NCBI RefSeq assembly: GCF_002242805.1
Contig: NZ_MCGQ01000013.1
Span: 192,540 to 256,539 of the forward strand
Direction: 5' to 3'
Length of the DNA: 64,000 bases
DNA from: Streptomyces diastatochromogenes
GTDB taxonomy: Bacteria > Actinomycetota > Actinomycetes > Streptomycetales > Streptomycetaceae
In this document: positions 49,425 through 57,205 of the stretch, piece after piece
Layout: each line of letters opens with the position of its first letter
Numbering within the stretch: position 1 is the stretch's first letter
Program-made: the position numbers and the translations under genes
The notes under the pieces: generated by a model
Databases searched by the model: none
The model's input: the letters and a program-made list of their open reading frames with translations, nothing else
Told to the model about the DNA's origin: nothing

Positions 49425-49643
49425 TGAACACCTGTCTCGGTCATCGGCGACGCCCCCGAATGTGTGTCGCCGAATATGGGAGAAGGCAGCGTAGCGCCCC
49501 TCATCTTTGCAAATCGAATCGGATTCTGCCGCCGAATCGGTGCGACGGGGCACCCCGAGGCGGCATGCCCTCTTTGTCGCTCTATGGCGTCAAATCGGCC
49601 CGGACTCAAGGGTGTTCGTTGGGGGAAGCGTGAAGATGGCGCG

Positions 49644-49688
49644 TTGACGTATGGCCGGTCTTTGACTAGCCTATGGCCTGTCTTTGCC
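49644..49688 (+). promoter_or_regulatory. vegetative-type promoter with overlapping 17-bp direct repeats
   Basis: TTGACG (49644-49649) and TAGCCT (49667-49672), spaced 17 nt, form an excellent HrdB-type promoter facing the small secreted protein gene. Its spacer, TATGGCCGGTCTTTGAC (49650-49666), recurs as TATGGCCTGTCTTTGCC (49672-49688) with 15 of 17 identical, 22 bp apart, or about two helical turns. The second copy overlaps the transcription start. This looks like a pair of binding sites for one regulator. The rest of the 418-nt gap (49425-49842) is AT-richer than average, with no gene seen; the toxin gene's promoter must lie in its left part. Confidence 0.6.
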
Positions 49689-49842
49689 ACTGCCTGACCA
49701 GCAGTGTCTCTTGTCGGGGCCCTCTTCTGCCCCTTTTCCTTTTAATTGCGGGGGTTATTTTGCGACGTCTCCAGCGGTGCCTGCCCGCCTGCAATTGAGG
49801 TCATCTCTAATTTCGAGCAAATCTTTCTGAAGGGATCCTTCA

Positions 49843-50349
49843 GTGCCTTTCCATGCCCGAAAAATCGTGGTGTCCATATGCGTGGCCGGGATCGCCACAC
49901 TCGCGGGCGTATCCGTGGCCTCGGCGGACGACCCGCCGCCCGCCCCGTCCCCGTCGACACCGCCCGTCGCGGTCGAGGACTACGGCTATCCCGGCGCCGA
50001 CCACATCCTGGCCGAGCAGGGGATCAAGCTGAAGAAGGGCGACGGCCGCATCCTGCTGGCCGACTGCGACCAGACGGCCCAGCAGATCCGCGTGCTCACG
50101 GTCAAGGACGACTCCGTCGGCCGCCAGGGCACCTACTGCTTCAAGGCGATGGGCAAGACCGGCCGCCTCACCCTCGAACTCCCGCGTGTCTTCGCGGTGG
50201 AGGCCCCCGATCACCCGGTGAGCGCGGACCTCACCGCCGACGGCAGGACCACGACGGTCAACGTCCCCCAGGGCGGCTTCGAGTCCGTCGGTGAGGGCAC
50301 CGTCGGCGGTGCCAGGTCGGTGCTGGTCGAACTCCGCGTGACCGGCTGA
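49843..50349 (+). CDS. small secreted protein of unknown function
   Basis: A 168-aa precursor starting at GTG 49843 with an AAGGGA site upstream. Signal peptide to about residue 28 (IVVSICVAGIATLAGVSVAS), a Pro-rich linker (DDPPPAPSPSTPPVA), then a domain of about 125 residues with two cysteines (LADCDQTAQQIRVLTV, GTYCFKAMGKTGRLTLEL). No family is recognised. It lies 77 nt upstream of the pseudoprotease gene in the same direction, and the two probably form one secreted-protein operon read from the promoter at 49644-49672. Confidence 0.7.
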   Translation: MPFHARKIVVSICVAGIATLAGVSVASADDPPPAPSPSTPPVAVEDYGYPGADHILAEQGIKLKKGDGRILLADCDQTAQQIRVLTVKDDSVGRQGTYCFKAMGKTGRLTLELPRVFAVEAPDHPVSADLTADGRTTTVNVPQGGFESVGEGTVGGARSVLVELRVTG

Positions 50350-50426
50350 TCGGCCGATCTCCCCGTCCGTGCGTGACACCCCGCACGGACCCAACTGGCC
50401 TCTGCACCCGCAGAGCACGTCTTGTG

Positions 50427-52001
50427 ATGCGAGGAAACGTGACACACCCCCGTTCGCGCGGGAAGCGCACGGCGTGGACCGCCGGGGTCCTGGCGGCCGG
50501 TCTCGCGGCCGGACTCCTGGGCGCATCGCCGGCCCAGTCCGTCGTCGGCGACCAGGTCGCGGATGACGCCGACCAGTTCACCGTGAAGCTGCACATCGAC
50601 TTCGGCAAGGACAACGAACGCGGCTGCTCCGGCACCCTGGTCGACCCCCAGTGGGTGCTCACCTCCGCCAGCTGCTTCGCGGCCGACCCCCAGCACGCGA
50701 CGAAGATCCCGGCGGGGAAGCCGCCGTACCCGACGGTGGTGACCGCCGACGGCAACCGGCCCGCCACGGCGCCGGAGAAGCAGAAGGTGCTGCAGCTGGT
50801 GCCGCACCCGGACCGTGACCTGGTCATGGCGCGCATCGACGACCCGAGCATCGAGGACCCGCTGGACGGTCCGTTCCCCGACATCGCCGCGGCCAAGCTC
50901 GACGCGGCGGCACCGGCCCAGGGCGACCAGCTCAGGGCCGTCGGGTACGGCCGCACCAAGACCGAGTGGACCCCCGGAAAGGCCCACGCCGGTGCCTTCG
51001 GCGTGGACTCCGTCGGCGCCACGACGCTGGCGATCTCGCCCACCTCCGGCGGCGCCCTGTGCCCCGGAGACGCCGGCGGCCCGGTGCTCGACGCCCGCGG
51101 CAACCTGACCGCCGTGGTCACCGCCTCCTGGAGCGGCGGCTGCCTCAACTCCCAGGAGACCCGGACCGGGGCCGTCGCCACGCGCGTGGACGACATCGCG
51201 GACTGGGTCCAGCGGGTGCGGATGACCAACCGCCAGAAGTACATCAAGGACCCCATGACGACCGGCGACTTCAACGGCGACGGCCGCACGGACGTCGTGG
51301 CGGTCATGGCGAACGACTCGATCCAGGTCTTCTACAGCCGCCCCGACGGCACGCTGGAGTTCGGCAGCTACCTGTCCGCGCTCGGGCGCCCCGGGACGTC
51401 GCAGGTCTTCGCGGGCGACTTCGACACGAAGGCGGGGCTCGAGGTGATCACCGTCCAGGACAACGGCGACGTGATCCTGGGGCAGCGACGCCTGCCGGGG
51501 CTGCCCATGTGGACCCGGAAGAAGCTCTGGACCGACGCCACCTGGAAGGAACTCGGCGCGGCCGCCGTCCTCCACGGCTCGACCCCGGGACACGACACCC
51601 TGCTGGTCCAGTGGACCGACGGCTCCCTGTACAGCTTCAAGCGGGACGCCGACGGCAACCTGGTCAACCAGAAGAAGTCGATGTGGCCGGACAAGACCTG
51701 GAAGAAGGAGCACATCGCCACGGGTGACTTCAACGGGGACGGCCGGGAGGACATCGCCGCGGCCGCCTCCGGCGGGTCCCTGGCCCTCTACCCGGGCAAG
51801 GCCGACGGCACCTTCGACAAGGCCCGCTCGATGTGGTCCGGCGACGACTGGACGAGCTACCGGCCCCTGCTGAGCGGCGACTTCAACGGCGACGGCAAGG
51901 CCGACATCGCCTCCATGGAGGTCAACGGCCAGCTGAGCTGGTTCGCCGGCAACGGCAAGGGCGGACTGGCACCGGGCAAGACCATGTGGCCCACCGTCTG
52001 A
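50427..52001 (+). CDS. secreted trypsin-fold pseudoprotease with FG-GAP/VCBS repeats
   Basis: A 524-aa precursor. Signal peptide to about residue 38 (TAWTAGVLAAGLAAGLLGAS). Residues 40-265 have the chymotrypsin fold: VGDQVADDADQFTVKLHI, CSGTLVDPQWVLTSASC, HPDRDLVMARID, and LCPGDAGGPVLD. Two of the three catalytic residues are changed: the His of the AAHC motif is Ser82, and the Ser of GDSGGP is Ala216; only Asp131 remains. It cannot be an active serine protease. Residues 275-524 hold FG-GAP-like repeats (GDFNGDGRTDVVAV, GDFNGDGREDIAAA, GDFNGDGKADIASM) with D-x-N-x-D-G calcium loops, likely a propeller. ATG 50427 is chosen; GTG 50439 is possible. Its stop lies 3 nt from the convergent ATPase gene. 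Confidence 0.85.
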   Translation: MRGNVTHPRSRGKRTAWTAGVLAAGLAAGLLGASPAQSVVGDQVADDADQFTVKLHIDFGKDNERGCSGTLVDPQWVLTSASCFAADPQHATKIPAGKPPYPTVVTADGNRPATAPEKQKVLQLVPHPDRDLVMARIDDPSIEDPLDGPFPDIAAAKLDAAAPAQGDQLRAVGYGRTKTEWTPGKAHAGAFGVDSVGATTLAISPTSGGALCPGDAGGPVLDARGNLTAVVTASWSGGCLNSQETRTGAVATRVDDIADWVQRVRMTNRQKYIKDPMTTGDFNGDGRTDVVAVMANDSIQVFYSRPDGTLEFGSYLSALGRPGTSQVFAGDFDTKAGLEVITVQDNGDVILGQRRLPGLPMWTRKKLWTDATWKELGAAAVLHGSTPGHDTLLVQWTDGSLYSFKRDADGNLVNQKKSMWPDKTWKKEHIATGDFNGDGREDIAAAASGGSLALYPGKADGTFDKARSMWSGDDWTSYRPLLSGDFNGDGKADIASMEVNGQLSWFAGNGKGGLAPGKTMWPTV

Positions 52002-52004
52002 CGC

Positions 52005-54401
52005 TCACACCGCGAAGCGGCGGTCGACCCACTTCCACAGGAACTCCAGGGCGGCCGCCGCCACCACCGCCACCCCGACCGCCGTCCACGGCATCGCCAC
52101 GCCCACCAGCTTCAGCGCGAAGAAGCTCTGCAGGGCCGGGACGACGAGCACGAAGAGGAAGGCGACGCCCATCGACGCCACCAGGGCGACGCGCCACCAG
52201 GTGTAGGGGCGGGCGATGATCGCCAGGACCCACATGGAGATCAGGAACAGGGTCAGGGTCGCCGCGCTGGTCTCCGCGTCCAGAGCGCCGGGCCCGGTGT
52301 AGTGGTGCCGGGCGATCAGGTACGTCACGAAGGTCGCCACTCCGGCCACCACCCCGCCGGGAACGGAGTACCGCATGACCGTGCGGACGAAGTGGGGCCG
52401 GGCCCGTTCCTTGTTGGGCGCCAGGGCCAGGAAGAAGGCCGGTACGCCGATGGTGAGCGTGGAGAGCAGGGTCAGGTGGCGCGGCAGGAAGGGGTACTCG
52501 ACCTGCCAGCACACCACCAGCACCGCGAGCAGCACCGAGTAGACCGTCTTGACCAGGAACAGGGTCGCCACCCGCGTGATGTTGCCGATGACCCGGCGGC
52601 CCTCGGCCACCACCGAGGGCAGCGTGGCGAAGCTGTTGTTCAGCAGGACGATCTGCGCGACCGCCCGGGTCGCCTCCGAGCCCGAGCCCATCGAGACACC
52701 GATGTCGGCGTCCTTGAGGGCGAGGACGTCGTTCACGCCGTCGCCGGTCATCGCGACCGTGTGCCCGTGCGACTGGAGCGCGCCGACCATGTCCCGCTTC
52801 TGCTGCGGGGTGACCCGGCCGAACACGGTCCCCTCGTCCAGCGCCTCGGCCATGCCCCGCGGGTCGGCCGGCAGCCGGCGCGCGTCCACCGTCGTACCGG
52901 ACAGGCCCAGCTTGGCGGCGACCGCGCCGACGGAGACCGCGTTGTCACCGGAGATGACCTTGGCGCGGACGTTCTGGTCCGCGAAGTAGCGCAGGGTGTC
53001 GGCGGCGTCGGGCCGCAGCCGCTGCTCCAGCACCACGAGGGCGGTGGGGCGGGCGCCCCGGGCCGGCTCGGGGTCGTCCAGGTCGCGGGTGGCGCGGGCG
53101 AGCAGCAGGACCCGCAGACCCTGTTCGTTGAGGCGCTCGGTTTCGGCCAGGGCCGGGTCGCCCTGGGCGAGCAGGACGTCGGGGGCGCCCAGCAGCCAGG
53201 TGCTGGCCTCGCCGTCGCCCTCGCTGAAGGCGGCGCCGCTGTACTTGCGGGCCGAGGAGAAGGGGAGCGACTCGACGCAGCGCCACTCCTCGCTGTCCGG
53301 GTAGGCGTCGATGATCGCCTGGAGGGAGGCGTTGGGGCGCGGGTCGGACTCGCCGAGGGCGCCGAGGACCCTGCGCACGTACGTCTCGTCGTAACCGTCG
53401 AGGGTCCGCAGCTCGGTGACGTCCATGCCGCCCTCGGTCAGCGTGCCGGTCTTGTCCAGGCAGACGGTGTCGACGCGGGCGAGGCCCTCGATGGCGGGCA
53501 GCTCCTGCACGAGGCACTGTTTCCGGCCGAGCCGGATGACCCCGATGGCGAAGGCGACGGAGGTGAGGAGCACCAGCCCCTCCGGGACCATCGGGACGAT
53601 GCCGCCGACCGTGCGGGCGATCGCGTCCTTCAGGTCGTTGTTCTTCACGACCAGCTGGGTGACGACGAGTCCGATCGCGGCCGGGACCATCATCCACGTC
53701 ACGTACTTGAGGATCGTGGAGATGCCGGAGCGCAGCTCGGAGTGGACGAGGGTGAAGCGGGAGGCATCCTCGGCGAGCTGGGCCGCGTACGCCTCACGGC
53801 CCACCTTGGTCGCCTGGAAGGCGCCGCCGCCCGCGACCACGAAGCTGCCGGACATCACCTGGTCGCCGGGGCGTTTGACGACCGGATCGGCCTCACCGGT
53901 GAGCAGCGACTCGTCGATCTCCAGCCCGTCGGCCTCCCGGCACACCCCGTCCACGACGATCTTGTCCCCGGGGCCCGTCTCTATGAGGTCGTCCAGGACG
54001 ATCTCGTTCGTGGCCACCTCGACGGCGGTTCCGTCGCGGCGGACGGTGGGCCGGGCCTCGCCGATCACGGCGAGCGAGTCCAGGGTCTGTTTGGCGCGCC
54101 ACTCCTGGACTATGCCGATGCCGGTGTTGGCGAGGATCACGAAGCCGAACAGGCTGTCCTGGATCGGCGCGACGAACAGCATGACCAGCCACAGCACGCC
54201 GATGATCGCGTTGAAGCGGGTGAAGACGTTCGCACGGACGATCTCGCCCAGGGAGCGGCTGCTGCGCACCGGCACGTCGTTGACCTGCCCGCGCGCGAGG
54301 CGCTCCGTCACTTCGGCGGCGGTCAGCCCCGCCGGCCTGGTCGCCGGTAGGGCCACGGGATGGACGGGGTCGAGTTCCGCGCCCGCGTCTATGTGGGTCA
54401 T
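52005..54401 (-). CDS. CtpE-like cation-transporting P-type ATPase
   Basis: A 798-aa P-type ATPase. Motifs: actuator ESLLTGEADPV near residue 165, phosphorylation site DKTGTLTEGG with Asp316, nucleotide domain with FSSARKYSGAAF, hinge MTGDGVNDVLALKDADIG, and at least eight membrane helices. The M4 motif MVPEGLVLL (PEGL rather than CPC, PEAL or CPH) and the length fit mycobacterial CtpE, which has been linked to calcium uptake. It is therefore probably not a copper or zinc exporter. The gene is monocistronic and runs toward the pseudoprotease gene. Confidence 0.88.
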   Translation of the reverse strand: MTHIDAGAELDPVHPVALPATRPAGLTAAEVTERLARGQVNDVPVRSSRSLGEIVRANVFTRFNAIIGVLWLVMLFVAPIQDSLFGFVILANTGIGIVQEWRAKQTLDSLAVIGEARPTVRRDGTAVEVATNEIVLDDLIETGPGDKIVVDGVCREADGLEIDESLLTGEADPVVKRPGDQVMSGSFVVAGGGAFQATKVGREAYAAQLAEDASRFTLVHSELRSGISTILKYVTWMMVPAAIGLVVTQLVVKNNDLKDAIARTVGGIVPMVPEGLVLLTSVAFAIGVIRLGRKQCLVQELPAIEGLARVDTVCLDKTGTLTEGGMDVTELRTLDGYDETYVRRVLGALGESDPRPNASLQAIIDAYPDSEEWRCVESLPFSSARKYSGAAFSEGDGEASTWLLGAPDVLLAQGDPALAETERLNEQGLRVLLLARATRDLDDPEPARGARPTALVVLEQRLRPDAADTLRYFADQNVRAKVISGDNAVSVGAVAAKLGLSGTTVDARRLPADPRGMAEALDEGTVFGRVTPQQKRDMVGALQSHGHTVAMTGDGVNDVLALKDADIGVSMGSGSEATRAVAQIVLLNNSFATLPSVVAEGRRVIGNITRVATLFLVKTVYSVLLAVLVVCWQVEYPFLPRHLTLLSTLTIGVPAFFLALAPNKERARPHFVRTVMRYSVPGGVVAGVATFVTYLIARHHYTGPGALDAETSAATLTLFLISMWVLAIIARPYTWWRVALVASMGVAFLFVLVVPALQSFFALKLVGVAMPWTAVGVAVVAAAALEFLWKWVDRRFAV

Positions 54402-54507
54402 GCATTCGACGGTACGTGCGGATTTGCGCCTTCACCTGCCGAGTGCGCGGAAGTTCCGACCTGGGGAGGAGCCGGGTCGTGCGCTGGTTGTAGAGCCGGG
54501 CCGCCGG

Positions 54508-54777
54508 CTACTCCGCGGCGGTGGCCGCCTTCAGTGCCGCGTCCCTCTTGATCGCCGCGTCCCGCTTGCGGACGTACCAGATGCCGATGAGCCCGAGACC
54601 CGCCCCGGCCAGGCAGGTCCACAGCCACCAGGTGCGGTCGTGGTCGGCGTACCAGCCGTAGAAGGGGAGCTGGACCAGGAAGAGGACGAACCACACGATC
54701 GTGCCGCCGGTGATGGTGGCGACCACGGGGCCCTCCAGGGGCTCCGGCGCCTCGTGCTTCGGGGTCCACTTAGCCAT
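54508..54777 (-). CDS. DUF2530 membrane protein
   Basis: An 89-aa protein starting MAKWTPKHEAPEPLEGP with two membrane helices (GGTIVWFVLFLVQLPFYGWY and WWLWTCLAGAGLGLIGIWYV) and a charged Lys/Arg/Ala-rich tail. This is the DUF2530 family of actinobacteria, of unknown function. It is divergent from the purine permease gene. Confidence 0.85.
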   Translation of the reverse strand: MAKWTPKHEAPEPLEGPVVATITGGTIVWFVLFLVQLPFYGWYADHDRTWWLWTCLAGAGLGLIGIWYVRKRDAAIKRDAALKAATAAE

Positions 54778-54849
54778 GGGGCACAGCTTACGAGGCGATG
54801 CCAGGGCTGAATGGTCTACGCGCGGAGATGGCGATGTGAGAGTCATACG

Positions 54850-54894
54850 TTCATACTGAAACCGTTTGCCTTTGACCACTTCTGTTCGTATGAA
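54850..54894 (+). promoter_or_regulatory. purine permease promoter with flanking inverted repeat
   Basis: TTGCCT (54866-54871) and TATGAA (54889-54894) are spaced 17 nt and face the permease gene, whose start is 45 nt after the -10. The heptamer TTCATAC (54850-54856) recurs inverted as GTATGAA (54888-54894), one copy upstream of -35 and one covering -10. This suits binding of a repressor that loops or bridges the promoter. Confidence 0.45.
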
Positions 54895-54939
54895 ACTCCA
54901 ACGGGGCTCGGGGGAACCCCGTAGGTGATGAGGTTCCGC

Positions 54940-56391
54940 ATGTCCACCTCGGCACCCGCCAAGGTCCCCGCCCCCGAGCAGCCGGGCGGCACCCCCGCCT
55001 TCGGCGCCCTCGACCGTTACTTCCGCATCTCCGAGCGTGGCAGCTCCCTCGCCCGTGAGATCCGCGGCGGTTTCGCCACCTTCTTCGCGATGGCGTACAT
55101 CATCGTGCTGAACCCGATCATCCTCGGCAGCGCGAAGGACATGTACGGGCATCACCTGAACAACGCCCAGCTGGTCACGGCGACCGCCCTGACGGCCGCG
55201 TTCGCCACCCTGCTCATGGGTGTCATCGGCAACGTCCCGATCGCGCTCGCCGCCGGTCTCGGCGTGAACTCGGTCGTCGCGCTCCAGCTGGCGCCCCGGA
55301 TGTCCTGGCCGGACGCCATGGGCATGGTCGTGCTGGCCGGTTTCGTGGTGATGCTGCTGGTCGCCACGGGTCTGCGCGAGCGCGTGATGAACGCCGTGCC
55401 GTTCGGCCTGCGCAAGGCGATCTCCATCGGTATCGGCCTGTTCATCATGCTGATCGGCCTGGTCGACTCCGGTTTCGTCAGCCGTATCCCCGACGCCGCC
55501 CAGACCACCGTGCCGCTCCAGCTCGGCAGCAACGGTCACCTCAACGGCTGGCCGGTGCTGGTCTTCATCCTGGGCGCGCTGCTCACCTTCGCCCTCATCG
55601 TGCGCAAGGTGCCGGGCGCGATCCTGATCTCCATCGTCGGGATGACCGTCCTCGCGCTGATCATCAACTCGGTCGCCCATGTGACGACCTGGGGTCTGAC
55701 GGTCCCGAAGTGGCCGGGCAACCCGGTGTCCACCCCCGACTTCGGCCTGATCGGCCAGTTCAGCCTGTTCGGCGGCTTCTCCAAGGTCGGCGTGCTGACC
55801 GGCGTCCTGTTCGTCTTCACCGTCCTGCTGTCCTGCTTCTTCGACGCCATGGGCACGATCATGGGCGTCAGCGACGAGGCCAAGCTGACCGACGCCCAGG
55901 GCTACATGCCGGGCATCAACAAGGTCCTCTTCATCGACGGCCTCGCGGTCGCGGCGGGCGGCGCCAGCTCCTCCTCGGCGACCACGGCGTTCGTGGAGTC
56001 CACGGCGGGTGTCGGCGAGGGCGCCCGCACGGGTCTCGCGAACGTCGTCACGGGCGGCCTCTTCACGGTGGCCCTCTTCCTCACCCCGGTCGCCACGATG
56101 GTCCCGTCCCAGGCGGCCACGCCTGCGCTGATCGCGGTCGGCTTCCTGATCCTGTCGAACTCCGTCAAGGAGATCGACTGGGCCGACTACACGATCGCGA
56201 TCCCGGCCTTCGTGACCATGCTGATGATGCCGTTCACCTACTCGATCACCAACGGCATCGGGATGGGCTTCATCAGCTTCGTGGTGCTGCGCCTGGCGGC
56301 CGGCCGCGGGAAGGACATCCCGGTGCCGATGTACGTCGTCTCGGCCGTCTTCCTCTTCTACTACCTGATGCCGGCCCTGGGCCTGACCTGA
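54940..56391 (+). CDS. NCS2 family purine permease (AzgA-like guanine/hypoxanthine transporter)
   Basis: A 483-aa protein starting at ATG 54940 with GAGG 6 nt upstream. It has the AzgA-type signature: FRISERGSSLAREIRGGFAT, FFAMAYIIVLNPIILGSAKD, GNVPIALAAGLGVNSVVAL, FVFTVLLSCFFDAMGTIMGV, SSSSATTAFVESTAGVGEGA. About 12-14 membrane helices are present. The family takes up adenine, guanine or hypoxanthine with protons. MqnB in this window releases hypoxanthine, but there is no evidence of linkage. The gene converges end to end with the ribbon-helix-helix gene. Confidence 0.92.
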   Translation: MSTSAPAKVPAPEQPGGTPAFGALDRYFRISERGSSLAREIRGGFATFFAMAYIIVLNPIILGSAKDMYGHHLNNAQLVTATALTAAFATLLMGVIGNVPIALAAGLGVNSVVALQLAPRMSWPDAMGMVVLAGFVVMLLVATGLRERVMNAVPFGLRKAISIGIGLFIMLIGLVDSGFVSRIPDAAQTTVPLQLGSNGHLNGWPVLVFILGALLTFALIVRKVPGAILISIVGMTVLALIINSVAHVTTWGLTVPKWPGNPVSTPDFGLIGQFSLFGGFSKVGVLTGVLFVFTVLLSCFFDAMGTIMGVSDEAKLTDAQGYMPGINKVLFIDGLAVAAGGASSSSATTAFVESTAGVGEGARTGLANVVTGGLFTVALFLTPVATMVPSQAATPALIAVGFLILSNSVKEIDWADYTIAIPAFVTMLMMPFTYSITNGIGMGFISFVVLRLAAGRGKDIPVPMYVVSAVFLFYYLMPALGLT

Positions 56392-56586
56392 TCACCCGGG
56401 GTCAGGTGACCCCGCGTAGAACTTCTCCGTCTCCTCGACGGCGGCCTGGAACCGCTCGTCGAAGTCGTCCCGGATGAGCGTGCGGACCACATAGTCCTGC
56501 ACGCTCATTCCCCTTCTGGCCGCGTGATGCCGGAGCCTTTCGAGAAGCTCCCCGTCTATCCGCAGGCTGAGCACAGTGGTCCCCAT
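56392..56586 (-). CDS. CopG/Arc-type ribbon-helix-helix protein
   Basis: A 64-aa protein starting MGTTVLSLRIDGELLERLRH. The beta strand VLSLRID and helices ELLERLRHHAARRG and SVQDYVVRTLIRDDF are a ribbon-helix-helix DNA-binding domain, dimeric in this superfamily. A short acidic tail follows (AAVEETEKFYAGSPDPG), as in antitoxins, but no toxin gene is adjacent. A 16-bp perfect palindrome 55 nt upstream of its start is a candidate operator. Its stop abuts the permease stop. Confidence 0.8.
   Translation of the reverse strand: MGTTVLSLRIDGELLERLRHHAARRGMSVQDYVVRTLIRDDFDERFQAAVEETEKFYAGSPDPG
56397..56414. terminator. short tetraloop terminator between convergent genes
   Basis: Stem CGGGGTC (56397-56403) and GACCCCG (56408-56414) with an AGGT loop. 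It lies at the end-to-end junction of the permease and the ribbon-helix-helix gene, inside the 3' end of the latter. Confidence 0.5.
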
Positions 56587-56640
56587 GCGTATGAGGGTCG
56601 CCACATCGGGCCGTCCCGCGCGTCACTTTCTGGAACCTAC

Positions 56641-56656
56641 TCACTCATATGAGTGA
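56641..56656. promoter_or_regulatory. 16-bp perfect palindrome, candidate operator
   Basis: TCACTCATATGAGTGA is fully self-complementary and lies between the divergent ribbon-helix-helix and marR genes. The unusually AT-rich half-sites suit a dimeric regulator. The ribbon-helix-helix protein (starting 55 nt away) is the most likely binder, since MarR has its own inverted repeat at 56707-56738. Confidence 0.55.
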
Positions 56657-56706
56657 TCAGACGGTTCAGTGGCGGGCGTCACGGGCATTCGGGCGTGTCG
56701 CGGTGG

Positions 56707-56738
56707 TCTTTAGCGAGAGTAATGAGTTACGCTAAAGA
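56707..56738 (+). promoter_or_regulatory. inverted repeat overlapping the marR start region (MarR operator)
   Basis: TCTTTAGCG (56707-56715) and CGCTAAAGA (56730-56738) are perfect inverted arms, with an inner GTAA/TTAC pair. The right arm ends 2 nt before the marR ATG. A TACGCT hexamer at 56728-56733 sits 7 nt before the ATG and may be the -10 of a leaderless mRNA. Classic autorepression of a marR-MFS operon is expected. Confidence 0.6.
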
Positions 56739-56740
56739 AC

Positions 56741-57178
56741 ATGCCGGACCTTACCCATGGCGACGACGCTGCCGCCGTGAACGCACTCCGCTCCGCCGTG
56801 ATGCGGCTGTCCCGTCGGCTCAAGCACCAGCGGGTCGACGAGTCGCTGAGCCCCACCGAGATGTCGGTGCTCGGCACCCTGGCCCGCTGCGGCTCGGCCA
56901 CGCCGGGCGAGCTGGCCCGCAAGGAGCACGTCCAGCCGCCGTCGATGACCCGCATCGTCGCGCTGCTCGAAGCCAAGGGGCTGGTCCGCCTGGAGCCGCA
57001 CCCCGAGGACCGGCGCCAGAAGGTCGTCACCCAGACCGAGCAGGCCGAGGCGATGCTCGAGGAGAGCCGCCGCAAGCGCAACGCGTTCCTGGCCGGCCTG
57101 GTCGACGGCCTCGACGAGGACGAGTGGGCCAAACTGCGCGCCGCCGCCCCCGTGCTGGAGAAGCTCGCCCATCTGTAA
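56741..57178 (+). CDS. MarR family transcriptional regulator
   Basis: A 145-aa winged-helix protein: dimerisation helix (NALRSAVMRLSRRLKHQR), HTH (MSVLGTLARCGSATPGELAR, VQPPSMTRIVALLEAKGLV), wing with LEPHPEDRRQKVVTQ (the D-x-R-x-x wing motif), and a C-terminal helix ending LEKLAHL. It has the usual family length. It is followed 27 nt later by an MFS exporter gene, the standard regulator-efflux pair; the inducing ligand is probably a cargo of that pump. The palindromic operator is directly upstream. Confidence 0.92.
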   Translation: MPDLTHGDDAAAVNALRSAVMRLSRRLKHQRVDESLSPTEMSVLGTLARCGSATPGELARKEHVQPPSMTRIVALLEAKGLVRLEPHPEDRRQKVVTQTEQAEAMLEESRRKRNAFLAGLVDGLDEDEWAKLRAAAPVLEKLAHL

Positions 57179-57205
57179 GCACGTTTCGCAAGGAGGCGAA
57201 CCCTT

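Noticed and set aside
56392..56586. Toxin-antitoxin pair including the ribbon-helix-helix protein
   Set aside because: No small toxin-like gene is adjacent: neighbours are a purine permease (convergent) and marR (divergent).
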